Shown here: positions 49,567 through 61,488 of the stretch, in pieces
How positions within the stretch are numbered: the first letter of the stretch is position 1
How the letters are laid out: each line of letters starts with the position of its first letter
Source: Paraspadella gotoi
Lineage: Eukaryota; Chaetognatha
Assembly: GCA_051294375.1 (NCBI GenBank)
Contig: CM119268.1
Span: 4,921,878 to 4,985,877, forward strand
Length of the DNA stretch: 64,000 bases
Reading direction: 5' to 3'
Notes under the pieces: generated by a model
Databases searched by the model: none
Seen by the model: the letters and a program-made list of their open reading frames with translations, nothing else
Told to the model about the DNA's origin: nothing
Translations under genes and position numbers: made by a program

Positions 49567-52147
49567 TTACACTGGAAACGCAAGCAATAAATAATCTTTG
49601 AGTCTTTCCGGCAAAACCAATTCCCCGACGGTTCCCTCGTCCGGGACTCGAAGCGCCTTTCGAATAGCGACCCTGCAAGTGTTCTTCAGGGAACGATGGT
49701 GATTGGTTGAGTAGTAGGTGTTCAGCCAATCGTAAACGCCCCTGCGTTTTCTAGCACGGGAAGAGGCCGTCGGATCATCGTCATTTTCGTCGCCCTTGAG
49801 AAGTTTCATGTCGTCATGATGCGGCGTCTTTATTGGTTGAAATCCTTAAGTTGGAACGGGGATAGGGATTTTAGTTTGATCTTGATGGCTTATTGATACG
49901 AGGTTCTCTAACATGCCCCCTTAGGGCCTTTTTTTTTCCCAGAACGCCCACTAATAATGCTTACCTAAGAGCGCGAGTAGAGGAAGCAATCTCAGGGAAG
50001 AACAATGCGATTGACAAAGTATGGAGATGCAGGTCTCGGGTGGCGATCGGCTGGCGAAGGAAATGTCTTCGATCTTGCCGTGGTAGGATCTGTGTTGAAG
50101 GAGTTGGAAAACGAGATTTGATTTAAAGCAAATGTAGTTTAATACTTAATAGTTATTAGTATTCTAAAGGAAATTACGTTTTTTCGTCTATTTTAAATTT
50201 TCTAAAAAATTATAAAACTGATGATGATATTTTAACTAACAGAATTAAAAAAGAAGAATGATAAGAATAACAAGTTTGAGCAAACAATATCGGATCTGCC
50301 TACGATCATTATCGGTAATTAAATAATTAATAAATTCAAGTTAATTAATTAATTAGTCAATTAATTAATTAACTTGATCAGAAATATTTGTTTTGATTGA
50401 TTAATTGACTGATTAATTAATAATTGATTAATTAATTGACTAATTGATTAATTTACTGATTAATTATTTGATTAATTTATACATCTTGCATTTACATTTA
50501 ATATAAAAAGAAAAAGAAGCAATCAATTAGTGAAACAGGTTTTTTGTTTTTTTCTATTTAAACTTATTTCCATTCAAACATTTTCCATCGAAACTTAATT
50601 TCCCGCTTAATCACACACATAAAAAATTTCAGGTTAATTGCCCCATTCATTAATGAGTAATTGGTGTTCAAATAGTAAAATATATATATTTTTTTCTATT
50701 TAAACTCATTTCCACTCAGACGATTCCATCGAAACTTCATATCCAGCTCAATCATACATTTCCCTAACCACATACAAAATTTCATTCCAATCCATCCATC
50801 CAATCACGAGTAATTGGTTTTTTTTGTTGAGGTGGGATGGACGGACGGACAGACAGACATCGTTTTTTTCCATAACTTATCATAATTCAATGTTCTGACA
50901 TAAAATAAGTTAATACCTGACAAGATTCAGGGGGCGGACCGACGGACCGACAAAGTGAATTATAGAGTCGGGATCTGCTTATAAGCAGATCCGACTAAAA
51001 AATTAGTTCCTTGTCTCAATATCATGACTGTGGACTAAAATCCACCGTTCATCAGCTGTCATTGATGCAGGAGGCTACTCATTCGCCTCCAAACCCGGAG
51101 GTCCGGGGTTCTAGCCCGGTGGCCGACTAGTATTTAAGAGGGATAGGCCGCTAAATCCGCCTGTTATACTGTTTTCTTTGTTACAGCCTGATCCGAAGCT
51201 TATATTGAACAGCTCTGTCTCTAATTCATAACAATTATTCTGTCTCTTCACAACGAAAATAATGACAAAAAATGATTTTAACGCGCCTTGATAGAAAGAT
51301 GTATACCGTTTTCATGTTAAAAAAAATCTTATTCCTCAATAAAGCAATAAATTTATTTTTCTCAACCGCGTCTTATGATCTCACCGCAAGATGTTGTACG
51401 CCAAATCAGAGTTTTGCACGTAATGATAAAACAATTGGTTTTGGTCCAAAAGCTTCCTGGGGCCGTAGCCCAGCGCCATATCGGAACCCATGAGGATGAG
51501 GGCCCGCATGCAAGAGAAGGAGCAGTTATTGATGGCTTGACTGAGAAAGAATTTAATGGGAGTCGTCATTAGTTATTTTTTTTATCTCGTCATTCGTGAA
51601 TTTTTTAATGGAAAGCCCTATGATGAATATTCGTGTAATGTATCTAGCGCTGCGTCAGCCAGCTGTTCTATAAAGAGTTTGCACGATTTCTTAAACGTTT
51701 TATTTTTTTTTTCAAAGTACTGCAATTTGGAAAACTTTTCATTGAGCAAAGCATTTTAAAATTTACATGCTATAACAGTATAATAACAGAATAGCTGACT
51801 GTCCCTTATACATTTGAACGCCGTTTGTTAAAGAATAATAATATTTATAATCAATGATACCTTTTTGGCCCCCGACAATCACGCACACAAAAACAGAATC
51901 TAACGAGAACTTAATGAAAATATGGTAAATATTGACATACAACCCCTCACCTCAAGGCTTGATTGTCGCCGTATTGTGTGACAGATAATCTTAAAAGATT
52001 TTGTCTCTCCTGCGGTGAGAGGGTCTTGAGATAGAGATGGAGTCCTGGGCCGTCGTCATGAAGGATAAACCCCATCACAATCTCTTTTGGATCGTTGGAG
52101 GCCATGGCGTTTTCCTTCAAGAGGTCCATTATTGCTGAGGACGCCAT
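49567..52147 (-). CDS. SOCS-box protein, four exons, 251 aa
   Basis: Minus-strand exons 52147-51951, 51540-51385, 50089-49965 and 49844-49567 have GT/AG borders and compatible phases (2, 2, 1), giving 756 bases with stop. The first ATG opens MASSAIMDLLKEN. The middle (about 35-160) is helical, with Leu/Ala spacing reminiscent of degenerate ankyrin-type repeats, for example SCMRALILMGSDMALGYG. Residues 178-194 are an acidic then basic linker. Residues 210-248 match a SOCS box: SLKNTCRVAIRKAL, then LVLPERLKDYLL, the elongin-B/C (BC-box) and cullin-binding parts. Such proteins are usually substrate receptors of cullin-RING ubiquitin ligases, with ASB proteins the closest type by architecture. 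The assignment to ASB is inference; the SOCS box is clear. Introns contain SINE-like and transposon-like repeats. Confidence 0.75.
50300..50475. repeat. TTAATTAATTGA-type AT repeat
   Basis: Alternating ATTAATTAATT and TTGATTAATTGAC units in intron 2 of the SOCS-box gene. It is self-complementary in many places. Confidence 0.8.
50545..50995. mobile_element. Transposon-like remnant: two 150-bp direct repeats, GGAC/AGAC runs and a palindromic end
   Basis: Two diverged direct units share CTATTTAAACT, CCATCGAAACTT, CAATT/AAAATTTC and GAGTAATTGG (50555-50671 and 50695-50818). A GATGGACGGACGGACAGACAGAC run follows near 50836, the kind of sequence often seen at the 3' ends of animal non-LTR and SINE elements. 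It ends with a perfect 22-bp palindrome at 50971-50992 (half-site GGATCTGCTTA). No open frame. Confidence 0.4.
51020..51170 (+). mobile_element. Possible SINE-like element
   Basis: CCGGGGTTCTAGCCCGG at 51103-51119 is a T-arm-like hairpin containing a B-box match (GGTTCTAGCCC). Upstream, GGAGGCTACTC and GCCTCC could form other arms. No full tRNA fold is evident. Confidence 0.35.
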
Positions 52148-53157
52148 ATTCTTAGAGATTGTTGATTCTTTCCTACTTCGCGCGAATTTATCGATTTTTA
52201 GTTTTTTAGTAATTTAGATTTCTTGACAACGGTGCTTTGGAGATATTGAGATATGGAAGAGATATGGAAGGCGACTTATACAAATGGCTGCGAAACAAAC
52301 AGGAACCCTGTAAATGTACTATATTTTTCTAATATTTGCGTTGGGAATGTTCGATTCGTGACTAGAGGTAGATTCGTGGTTTTGTCTTGGTCTCTCTCGA
52401 CCAATTTATAACATATCGTGACTCCTGACTCGAAATGTCAGTCGTTATTGCCAGACATTAAGAAATCGTAATTAAAGAAAAGGGAATCGAATTTGGGCGG
52501 CGACGACTCCGTCTGACATCTCGCGTCCAACGGCAGAAAACGAGGAGGTACACAATGAGATTAAGGAGCAGAACCACCACTTGGCCACTTCGTCCTCACT
52601 TCGTCACGTCCGGGGCACGTTTCAATGGCGGAACACTGTTTTTTTTTGGGGGGGGGGCGGCATCGTTCGTTCCCGTTACTGATTCGATTCAACCATCATC
52701 TGGTATGTTAATTACTTTTTGAAAGATTTTTTATTGTGGACGCGATCTCAAATTCAAAGCGCTGTTTGACTGTTAAGCACAACAAAAATACAAATTACTT
52801 TTGGGTAATTTAATGTTAATTATACCTTGCTGCAGTGGAATTATCCAAAAAGATAATAAAAACTGGGCACAGAATAAATTATTGAAGAAAAATCTTTTGT
52901 TTCTGATTTTGAACAGTGTATTTAGAATCGAGCATTATATATTATTATGTTTCGTAATAATTTGTTCAGTTAATAAATTTTTTTTACCCAAATTATGCAC
53001 TAAATCAAAAGGTGATGTTTGACACACAAATGTTTACAATTGAAAGTTTTAGCAAAATTTGATACAAATTCTACACCAGAAATTTTGGGGGGATTTTACT
53101 AGAGATTTGGGATATTTTCTTTTATTAACCCCGACAATGAAATATATATTGGTTATA
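52148..53157. other. Upstream region of the SOCS-box gene
   Basis: No coding feature supported. A GC-richer patch (52490-52690) with TTTTTTTTGGGGGGGGGGCGG is a candidate 5' regulatory area for the minus-strand gene, without recognised sites. The rest is AT-rich. Confidence 0.5.
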
Positions 53158-54008
53158 CAGTGTGTCCCAATGGTACTGTCTATTAACTTTTACATATCGA
53201 GCGTAACTGTGTTGTTAAATTTTATTTTTTAGATAACAATGTCAAAGATAAGTCCTTACCATTTATGATACCATTTTTATTATATTTCGAATTCAATTTT
53301 TTTAAATTTTTCTTTGCAAAACATTCAATTTAAATGAGTCTTCATTTTTCTTTTTTTTTATTTTAAAAAAAATTTTAATAAAGAAATTACATTAAAAAAA
53401 TTTTACATTGATATAAATTATTTAAATTTTAATTTCTATAAAATAAGTGTATTAATAAAAAGAAATAAATAAATATTAAAAAAATATAAAAATTATGAAA
53501 AATATGTTAATTAATTTGATATTTCAATTCTATTATTTGAAGTTGTAAGCGATTGAATAATTAAGCCAGAACAAAATGGTTGCTATTTATTGAATAAATT
53601 ATTATTAAATCAATTAAAAAAGTAATATAAACAAGGAAAGTAGATTATTTTAAAAATAATAATTACTGCATTATAAAGGCTATGTAGCTAAAAATATGAG
53701 TTAGTTTCTTACTGTCTTGCATCTAAAAAAAAGATTTAAAATATTATTTACTCAATATTATAAAAAGGTATTTGATAAATATTAGAAAATATATAATTTA
53801 ATGATTTTTTAAAAAAAATAAAAAAATAAAAATTTACCGATTGCTTTATGTAATAACTTCAAGTTTGCTTTGGTAATTTTTTAAAATATAGGTATCCTAT
53901 AAAATGGTCCATACTTGTGCGCTTATTAATTATAATGAATTAAAGTTTTTCGATCTAGTATAAGAGCAGTAAGCTTTTCTTAACCGACAGTACCATTGGG
54001 ACTGACTG
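53158..54008. mobile_element. Mariner/Tc1-type miniature element (MITE), 851 bp
   Basis: Terminal inverted repeats of about 25 bases: left CAGTGTGTCCCAATGG continuing to 53180; right, read on the minus strand from 54008, CAGTCAGTCCCAATGG continuing to 53986. They differ at two positions. TA flanks both ends (53156-53157 and 54009-54010), the target duplication of IS630/Tc1/mariner elements, and CAGTGTGTCCCA is a common mariner terminus. The interior is very AT-rich and has no transposase frame, so the element is non-autonomous. Confidence 0.75.
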
Positions 54009-54529
54009 TATATATGTATATATATTGGTTGAACCAATTTCATAAATCAAATAAATAATTGACTATTTACTATTGTAAACTTAGATTATTGTTAATTCAT
54101 CGTAACTCAGTATCAAAGTATACAATTTTAACGTTCAATTTCAAGTAACGCTCTCCTATAACATGTGTGTAACTGTGTATCGATTGACGAACTTCAAACT
54201 TGAAACCATTAACGGGAAATTGTTAATAGAAACGTTAATCTCGTTAATATTTCCCCGGTTCTCCCTCGGGTTCATCGCTCCAACTCTTGGCAACTCTTTC
54301 AAACATTTTCAAGTAATTCTTTTTTTTTCCTCGAAAAATAATTTTCCCAAATCATCCATCACTGCTGCTTTTCGTCGAAGTTCTTCAAGAAATATTTCCT
54401 CTCTCTCTCTCTCTCTCTCTTTTTCTCTCTTTCTTTCTCTCTCTCTTTCCGCTGAGAGAGACGGGCCTCCCGGCGGCGGCATCCATTTTTAACGATTGTG
54501 AGAGATGATGACTTCACCTCTCTCTCTCT

Positions 54530-54576
<47 letters not shown>

Positions 54577-55227
54577 CGCGCGCCGCCGCTGCTCACAACA
54601 GGGAGAGAGAATTTTTCCTACTTTTTTCTGTTGAACTCGAGAATTGAATTTCATCCCTTCACTTTTTCTTCGTCCAGAGCCTCGCAGGCTAAAAACGGGA
54701 GGACGGGCCAGATACACACACACACACACACTCGCTCTCTCTCTCTTTCTTGTGTGATGTTTTCGAGTGAATATTCAAAACCGAAGAGTAATTAACATAT
54801 TTTCGACGCGTTTTAGCATCGTTTTAAAAATAAAAGTACTCGCCGACTGGGAGTAAAGAACAAAAAAAATATCGTGCTTCCGACTATAAAATATTATTAA
54901 AAACATTAATTAATAAATAATCACGACTCGGATTATATCACGAAATTAGACCCTCGCCGCGACCCAAGCGAATTTTTTATAAGCTTCACCAGGAATGACT
55001 CTCTCTCAACCGCGTCTCTCTATTCACCTTCTTAGGCGACGAGAAAGTAAAAAGTGGATTACGGTTAATCGCATATAAGGTCGCTCTCTCTCTCTCTCTC
55101 TCTCTGGGCGTTGCTGTGACGCAGCCCCGGCTCCGGCTGTGGCCCGACTGGGGCTGCCGAGGCTGTTGCGTGGAGAGAGGGAGAACGAGAGAGAGAGAGT
55201 TCTAAATTCTTCCTCGCATTCCTCTCG

Positions 55228-55285
<58 letters not shown>

Positions 55286-56158
55286 CTCCCCCTTGACTTG
55301 GCCCCACTTGGACCGCTTCGCTTCGTGAATGTGAACATCTTTTTTTTTTCCTTCGAGGGGCGAATCTATATTAGATTCACTCTTTTAAACCGAGGGATCG
55401 GTTATCGAATTTGTCTTTAATATTCCCTCTGTGACAACTTCTTCGCTTTTCGTGAAACCGTTGGGACAAAGTTTTCACTCGTGAAAAGCGAAAGTTGTCG
55501 CGGTTTGTTTAATCATCACCTCTTTTTGTTGTAGTTGAAATTTGTTTTTTTTTTTTTTTTTGTAGCGTATATTTCTTAATTTTTATTTTTTAAATGTTAA
55601 GCTACGACTTCGTGCTTATTTTGTTTGTCAATTTTAACGGAGTGGCTGCTTTCAAAACTGGCCTTTTCAGTTGCGTGATATCTTGTCGAATGTTTCCTCA
55701 CGTTTGTTTATTCGGTGCAGATTTTTTTTTTTTTTTTTTTTTTTGGTGCCCAAAAAGCCGATTTATGCTCGGGCCGTTTTTGAGCAGAAAAGCCCACCCG
55801 TTTTTCCCCCTTATTTCAAAATCAAATATTATTTTCTCTTCCGAAATAAATGTTAATGTTTTCATATAACTTTTTATTAAACAAATTATTTCCTTGTAAT
55901 GGCTCCATTCTGTCATATTTTTAGTTGATCATATTCCTGAAATAATTTTTAACTTCTTACTTTTACGTTTAATTTTTTTTTTTTTTTTTCGTTCCGTAAC
56001 TTCAGTTTTTTTTATTCCTCTCTTCTCTCCGGTTTTCTCAGTGGTCTTATCGTTTCTGGTCTTTCAAGATGAGATCATTGTGAAAATTGGATGGGCGGGG
56101 AAGGCATTATATCGTCCTTGGTTTCCGTTCCGTCAGTTTGATTTTATTTCATGTCTGT

Positions 56159-56203
<45 letters not shown>

Positions 56204-56413
56204 CCCACTCCCGAAATCGCTCTTCAGTCTGCATTCCTCGTCTTACCCGAAAACTTGGCAACTTCTGACCCGCATTTTCAAATTAAAACAAAAATTGATT
56301 CAAAAATCGGATTTTCATTCGTTTAGCACAGATTTGCTCCTTATGAAATATCTAATAGTAATTATAAATATTAAATGGGCTTATATGTCTTTCGCTTTGA
56401 CGCGTAAACTCAC
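54009..56413. other. Intergenic region with CT tracts
   Basis: No gene is supported. CT tracts at 54401-54450, 54520-54574, 55082-55105, 55227-55282 and 56161-56200, a short (CA)n at 54714-54731, poly-T near 55545-55560 and 55723-55744, and a hairpin at 55433-55499. The small reading frames are Ser/Leu or Arg/Glu artefacts of the repeats. Confidence 0.7.
55433..55499 (+). other. Imperfect stem-loop, 67 nt
   Basis: GACAACTT and TCGCTTTTC on the left pair with GAAAAGCGA and AAGTTGTC on the right, and an inner GTGAAAC can pair with GTTTTCAC, leaving a loop of about 12 bases. That is some 24 pairs with small bulges. The size resembles a microRNA precursor, but nothing else shows function. Confidence 0.3.
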
Positions 56414-56632
56414 CGGGTCACCCACATAGGAGACGAAGTTTCTCAACCCTGGAAAGTTCTCGGAAATGTTGCGACCTTGGAAGACGTCGATCCTGCAGTC
56501 TGGATGCTAGATACAAACGAAGGCGCTTCTCTATTCCTGTAGTGTTTGGATCCTTACCATCTCGAAGAACTTAACTCGACGGACCTTGTCATCTTTTACC
56601 CATCGCCGTTGCACCCCACCCCTCTGCTTCAT
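56414..56632 (-). CDS. Two phase-0 exons of an unidentified gene
   Basis: Minus-strand exon 56632-56558 (25 codons from an ATG that follows an in-frame TGA; donor ATG|GTAAGG) and exon 56506-56414 (31 codons; acceptor TGTATCTAG, donor CCG|GTGAGT). They read MKQRGGVQRRWVKDDKVRRV then KFFEM, and HPDCRIDVFQGRNISENFPG then LRNFVSYVGDP. The 51-base intron between them is short but has canonical borders. Composition, borders and phase look like real coding sequence. I do not recognise the family and cannot find the following exons in 52148-56413. Confidence 0.5.
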
Positions 56633-56712
56633 TCCTCACCGCTCCCCTTCTCATCCGCTTCTCTTTCTCTCTCACCCTTATCTCTCGGGATTCACCGACG
56701 GAAGAAACCGAC

Positions 56713-56715
<3 letters not shown>

Positions 56716-56757
<42 letters not shown>
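56716..56757. repeat. (CT)n microsatellite
   Basis: A 42-base CT tract just upstream, in minus-strand terms, of the unidentified exons. Confidence 0.9.
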
Positions 56758-56762
<5 letters not shown>

Positions 56763-59041
56763 CATCTTTCGAAAGAATTCGCCGGAAAAAAAAATTGGGA
56801 GAACAGACGGGAGAGTAAAAGTTAGTCTCTATCTCGGTTTTTACAAACTCATTTTCTTCTCGCACTTTGGGCTCAATATACATCAACTTAACACACAGTT
56901 ATCTCCCCAGTAAAAACGTTTATCACGTTCGCTCTCTACCCTCTTTAGATTCTGCTCTCTACCCACTTTACATTCAGCTCTCTACCCACTTTAAATTCAG
57001 CTTTCTAACCACTTTATATTCAGCTCTCTACTAAATTTACATTCAGCTCTACCAACTTTTTATTCAGCACTTTACCCACAACACATTTCCACCCCCCCCC
57101 AGCCCTCACGTTCTCACACACACACACTTCGCGTCGCTCCAAAGTGTCCCGCGCAAGTCGCTACCTCTATTTGGTGGTCGTTTTTCGGTTTTCACTGTGA
57201 TCTTCGCTTTCACTTTGACAAATCAGTGAGATCACTTTGAAAACTGGAGAAAGTCTGACTGAAAGCCACACGGACGCGCGCCCGCCATTATGCGAAACGA
57301 AACAAAAACAAACCTTTCACGTTTTACGCGACGCTTCTTGGGAGTTTTTTCTTTCTCTGCAACGCTATTCTCTCTCTCTCTCTCTGCGCGTGCGTTCGCA
57401 TTTACGCTCCACTTCCGTTCTCTCGTTTTTCTTAAAAAGAGAAAGTCGACCTACTTTTCCTCACCTTATTTCGACTAATTTTTAACTAAGTCCTTTCTTT
57501 CTCATTTTTCATCATTCATCGTACTAAATGGAGCCACGTCGTAGGAATAATTAAAGTTTAACGGCTTGTCTAATAATACATCTTTCTTCAGTTATGCTGT
57601 ATTAGTGTATTTTAGAATGAGAAAATTGAAATTAATTGTACAATATACCGATAGGTCCAAGTAAAATCAAACTGAGGAGCCGCCGTTGCCAGTTTTTGAT
57701 CTGGGCTACGTTTGGTGTCCGAGGGAACGGGCCATCTCGGGCTTAGCTCATTAGAACTGCGGACGGCGTTCCTCAATCCACAAAGAGCCTGGATCGTCGC
57801 ATGAGCATCCTCTTCCGCTTCCTACCGTTACTCATCGCTCGCACGATTTTCCTTATCGATCGAAAAGAATTTAGAATTGCCCATCGCCCAGGTCCAGGAC
57901 CCAGGAATGGCGGGCTTGGTTTTTGCCCTACTTTTTCAAAAAGATGTTACTGAAATTTGGATAATATCTTAACGAAAGACTAAAGCATTCTGTAGGAAAC
58001 TAAATAGTTCATGGAGTAGCAGTCTTACTCTGATTGGATACGGATGATAACGAATTGCTTGTTTGAGTATGTTTTCGCAAAATTGATTTATTATTCTACG
58101 AGATTTTAACCCATGTTTCTTATAAATACTTTATAAATTGTTTTCGTATTACAATTTTCCAAAACTTTTGAAAGTAACTGATATTAAGGATTGTACTTTG
58201 TCTTATATCTACTTTGTAACTCTCATTTTGCTTACCCCCTTTTCGTCTCCTACCTCATCCCCCCTTCTCCCGTCACCGACCAGCGAATACTGAAGGAACG
58301 AAAACCCTTGTTTGTGAACTAGTTATCTCCACGTCGATCTCTCTCTCTCTCTCACACACACACACAGAGGAAGGAGTTGAGGGAGGAAGCAAGGGGGCCC
58401 AGTTTTTCCGTGTTTACCCTCCTCCCCCCGATCTTGGGTTCTTCCTAAACGGATTAGGTGTCGGCCAATTCGATTACTGGTTGAACTTCTGATCAAACCC
58501 CTTTTTTTGAGGTTCGCGAAATTCCGCGTTTTCTGTTTTTTCTTTGGAGAGAAAGAACGAAAGAAATACAACTAAGTTAACTATAAACTCTCCTCATTTT
58601 TTCGAATAATTAATACTAACTTTATGGACTTTATTTGATATGATATAAAATTTATTAAAATTTATTCAGTAAACCTTGTATTTGTAACATCCAAGCCTTT
58701 GTTGCACCAATTTTAAACAGTATACTGTGTGCATTCTTACTATAAAAATTGTTGCCTCCACAATACTGTGAATATTGAATAAGGAAACAATCGATCTTGC
58801 CAGATTATTACCAGATTTTTTTAAAAACGTTAGTTTATCCGTCAAAGATCGAAAGAAAGCGAAAACTGTTTCATCATAATTAAGAATTCGGAAGTCGTGA
58901 CCAAATTTTGGGATCGAGCTTGGATCGAAAAGGTGTCCAGCTCGCATGACGGGGTGCGGGCGGCCTCCCGCCGCCAATCGGAACCCCGCAACATTCCTCG
59001 ATATTTTGTCGGGCTCAACGATTGCGTGCCTTCCGTCTTCC

Positions 59042-59090
<49 letters not shown>

Positions 59091-61358
59091 GACGAAAAAG
59101 GCCGAGTAATTGTTCTGTCGAAGGTGTGGAACGTTCGATGATCCTTCGACTGCTACCCTCGGAATTCGATTCATTCGTCGTTTTTTTTTTTCGAATTTTT
59201 GCTAAACCATCCTATAGGACAACACTAACATCCCTGTCCTTAACATATTAATAATTAAAAAATTAAAAAACATAAAAATTTTAAAAATAAAAATACCAGA
59301 TCGTAACGTTTTCATCGGTTAAGACAAAACTAGTAGAAATAACCGGAGTCATTTAAATTAAAGACATAAAATTGATTCACGACGCTTGATGAAATAATCT
59401 TTTAATTTACATCCATTTGTTCAGCACCTGTATTATCAAATGTTCCACAACTTACTTCTTCGGAAATGATTTTGACATTGTCCCTTTAGAAACTACGGGG
59501 CCTAATTGCCCATTTATCTTGTCCGGTGATATTTGCTCGTCGGTTTCTTCTTTTTCCCAAACCTGAATTTTTCTCAATCTCTCGGAAGATGAGGAGAGGG
59601 TGCCTTTCTAATTTTATATTTCGTAATTTTTGTTGACACTGGCTGGATTTAAATTTAATGTGAAGAAAGGGGTTCGGTATTTGCTAGTGGACGAAACTGC
59701 TTTTACCTTGTGGTATAACCGAGTTTAAATACCGATTATTAACCTGATCCATCTCAACGCACTGCGAAAAAAAAACTAATTAAAATAGGACGGAAGATAA
59801 AAATTTTTAAAGGTAAAGGGACGAAAATCTAATTTTTCTAATTAAGAAAAAGATGGAAAAAAATTTATTCTAGCGGCCAACGGAAAAAGGGTCGCTTATG
59901 TCGGACAGGAAGTAAAAAGAGGCCTCTCACTCTCTCTCTCTTTTTCCCTTCTGGCTAAGGGCCATTGTTGTCGCTTCTGTTGTATTTCCGTCTGCGATCT
60001 GAGGCGAGATCAAACAAGGGGGCGGGAGAGGTGCTAACTTTTCCTTGTTACTTTATAATTTTATTCTGACATTATGTATTTTATTCTGATAATAAAGCTC
60101 AAGGTCATTTTTTGAAAAATTATTTCCTGAATTTGGGTTGAGTAAAAGTTTAAGATTGACGGGATATTTACATTTTCCTCTTTACTCTGGTTCACGTAAC
60201 GCCTTTTTAAGGGAAACCCGTGACGGAGATGGTAGTTTTAGGCTCTGTTTACTTACTGCAATAAGGTGGGGTCGGAGGGGAGGGGGTAATTGTTCGGATT
60301 GGAAGCTGTAAAAGGATAGAAATCTCCCAGTTTCCTCTCAAATTCTTTTTTCACAAACTTGTATTTAGCTTATTTATAGGAGTGGTAAATTTTCAGTTTG
60401 ACCAAAATTGTAACGTAAAACTGGATGGATCGACCAAAACGCCCAAAAAGAAATATATTGTAATTTTTATTTCCTTTAATGTGCTACTCCGAAAAGAAGT
60501 CGATAAAAAAACTATTCCTCGACTGCAAACGGTTTTTTCACAAAAATTCGAACGAAAATAAAAAGAATATTCAGAGCACCACTCTTTTAATTCTTTCGAA
60601 CACGAGAAACGTTTTTATTCAAACAGTCGGAGTTTCGAATCCGTCTTAAGGTTTCTTGGTTGCGTTGGAAGCAAATTTCTTCCGGCAATTACGAAAATTT
60701 TTTTTTCCGCCAATAAAGAAGTTTTGGGATATATTTTTCACCTCAGCTTTAAAAGCAAAATTAGCTCTTATACTTATCTGATGTTTGAAATAATTAGGTA
60801 AGTCTAAAGAACTTAATTTCGACGGAAAAGGAGATATCAATCGTTAATAAAGCTCATGTTGTTATGAAATTCATACGCAAACAGAAAGTTGTTACTTACG
60901 TAAATCTAATTTTGACTGGACAGACTAAAAGTTAGAGAAAAATCGTACTTTGCTTCCTTCGGAATTTTTCGCACCTGTTCGCCAACCCGAAAAATTTTTA
61001 ATCCAGCAAATTTTTAAAGTTTTGGCCGTTTTCCCTGCCTATTCTTTTTGGCGTGAAATATTTTAATACTTATAAACCATTTGTTCGTTAACGAGCTCCT
61101 CTATTCTTATATATGTTTTTCTTCTTTTACAGAAATAAAAAAAAATAAAAGCTTAGCAAACTCGGGGTTTCTCCAGAAAGGAAACCAGGCCGAATTACGA
61201 ACCATGTGAGAAAGTTTCACCAAGGGGCGCGGCCTCGTTATACTCTCACCCTATCTCCCAAAGCTCTCAATCCCTTTGCTGTTCCCCCCTCATGCTGAAC
61301 TTTTCACCCGTTTCACTTTTGGCGTTGACGACGTAAAATTCGATTAAAACATTCGTCG
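56758..61358. other. Intergenic region without recognised genes
   Basis: Contains four to five tandem CAGCTCTCTACCCACTTTACATT units of about 25 bases (56925-57070), short (CA)n runs (57116-57127, 58352-58367), a CT tract at 59041-59088 and otherwise unique AT-rich sequence. The frame at 58897-59109 has mixed composition but no family signature and runs into the CT tract. Confidence 0.6.
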
Positions 61359-61429
61359 ATGGCGGAGGAGCAGCGCGGCGCGGATGCGACGGCCACGGCT
61401 GCGGCGGAGGAGACCTTACCGAGTTGAAG
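61359..61429 (+). other. Possible upstream ORF, 22 codons
   Basis: An ATG in good context (CGATGGCGGAGG) opens a 22-residue Ala/Glu-rich frame ending in TGA 60 bases before the proposed start of the PPxY gene. The patch is GC-rich (61355-61425), as a first-exon or promoter region may be. It could be a leader ORF or chance. Confidence 0.25.
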
Positions 61430-61473
61430 CGCCTTGTTTTTGCGGCCCAAATTCGTTGGGATGCATTCAACAT
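61420..61473 (-). CDS. Possible first coding exon of a divergent gene
   Basis: Minus-strand ATG in AACCATGTTG context followed by 17 codons (MLNASQRIWAAKTRRFNS) and a good donor TCG|GTAAGG, ending in phase 0. No following exon was identified, and it sits only 16 bases from the proposed plus-strand start, so both starts being real is doubtful. Confidence 0.2.
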
Positions 61474-61488
61474 GGTTAACTATTTATC

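Noticed and set aside
57690-57900. GC-richer patch as a possible exon
   Set aside because: Stops interrupt all frames and no splice pair gives a sensible peptide.
58897-59109. Plus-strand coding exon
   Set aside because: Mixed composition for about 48 codons, but no family signature, no convincing splice sites, and it runs into a CT microsatellite.
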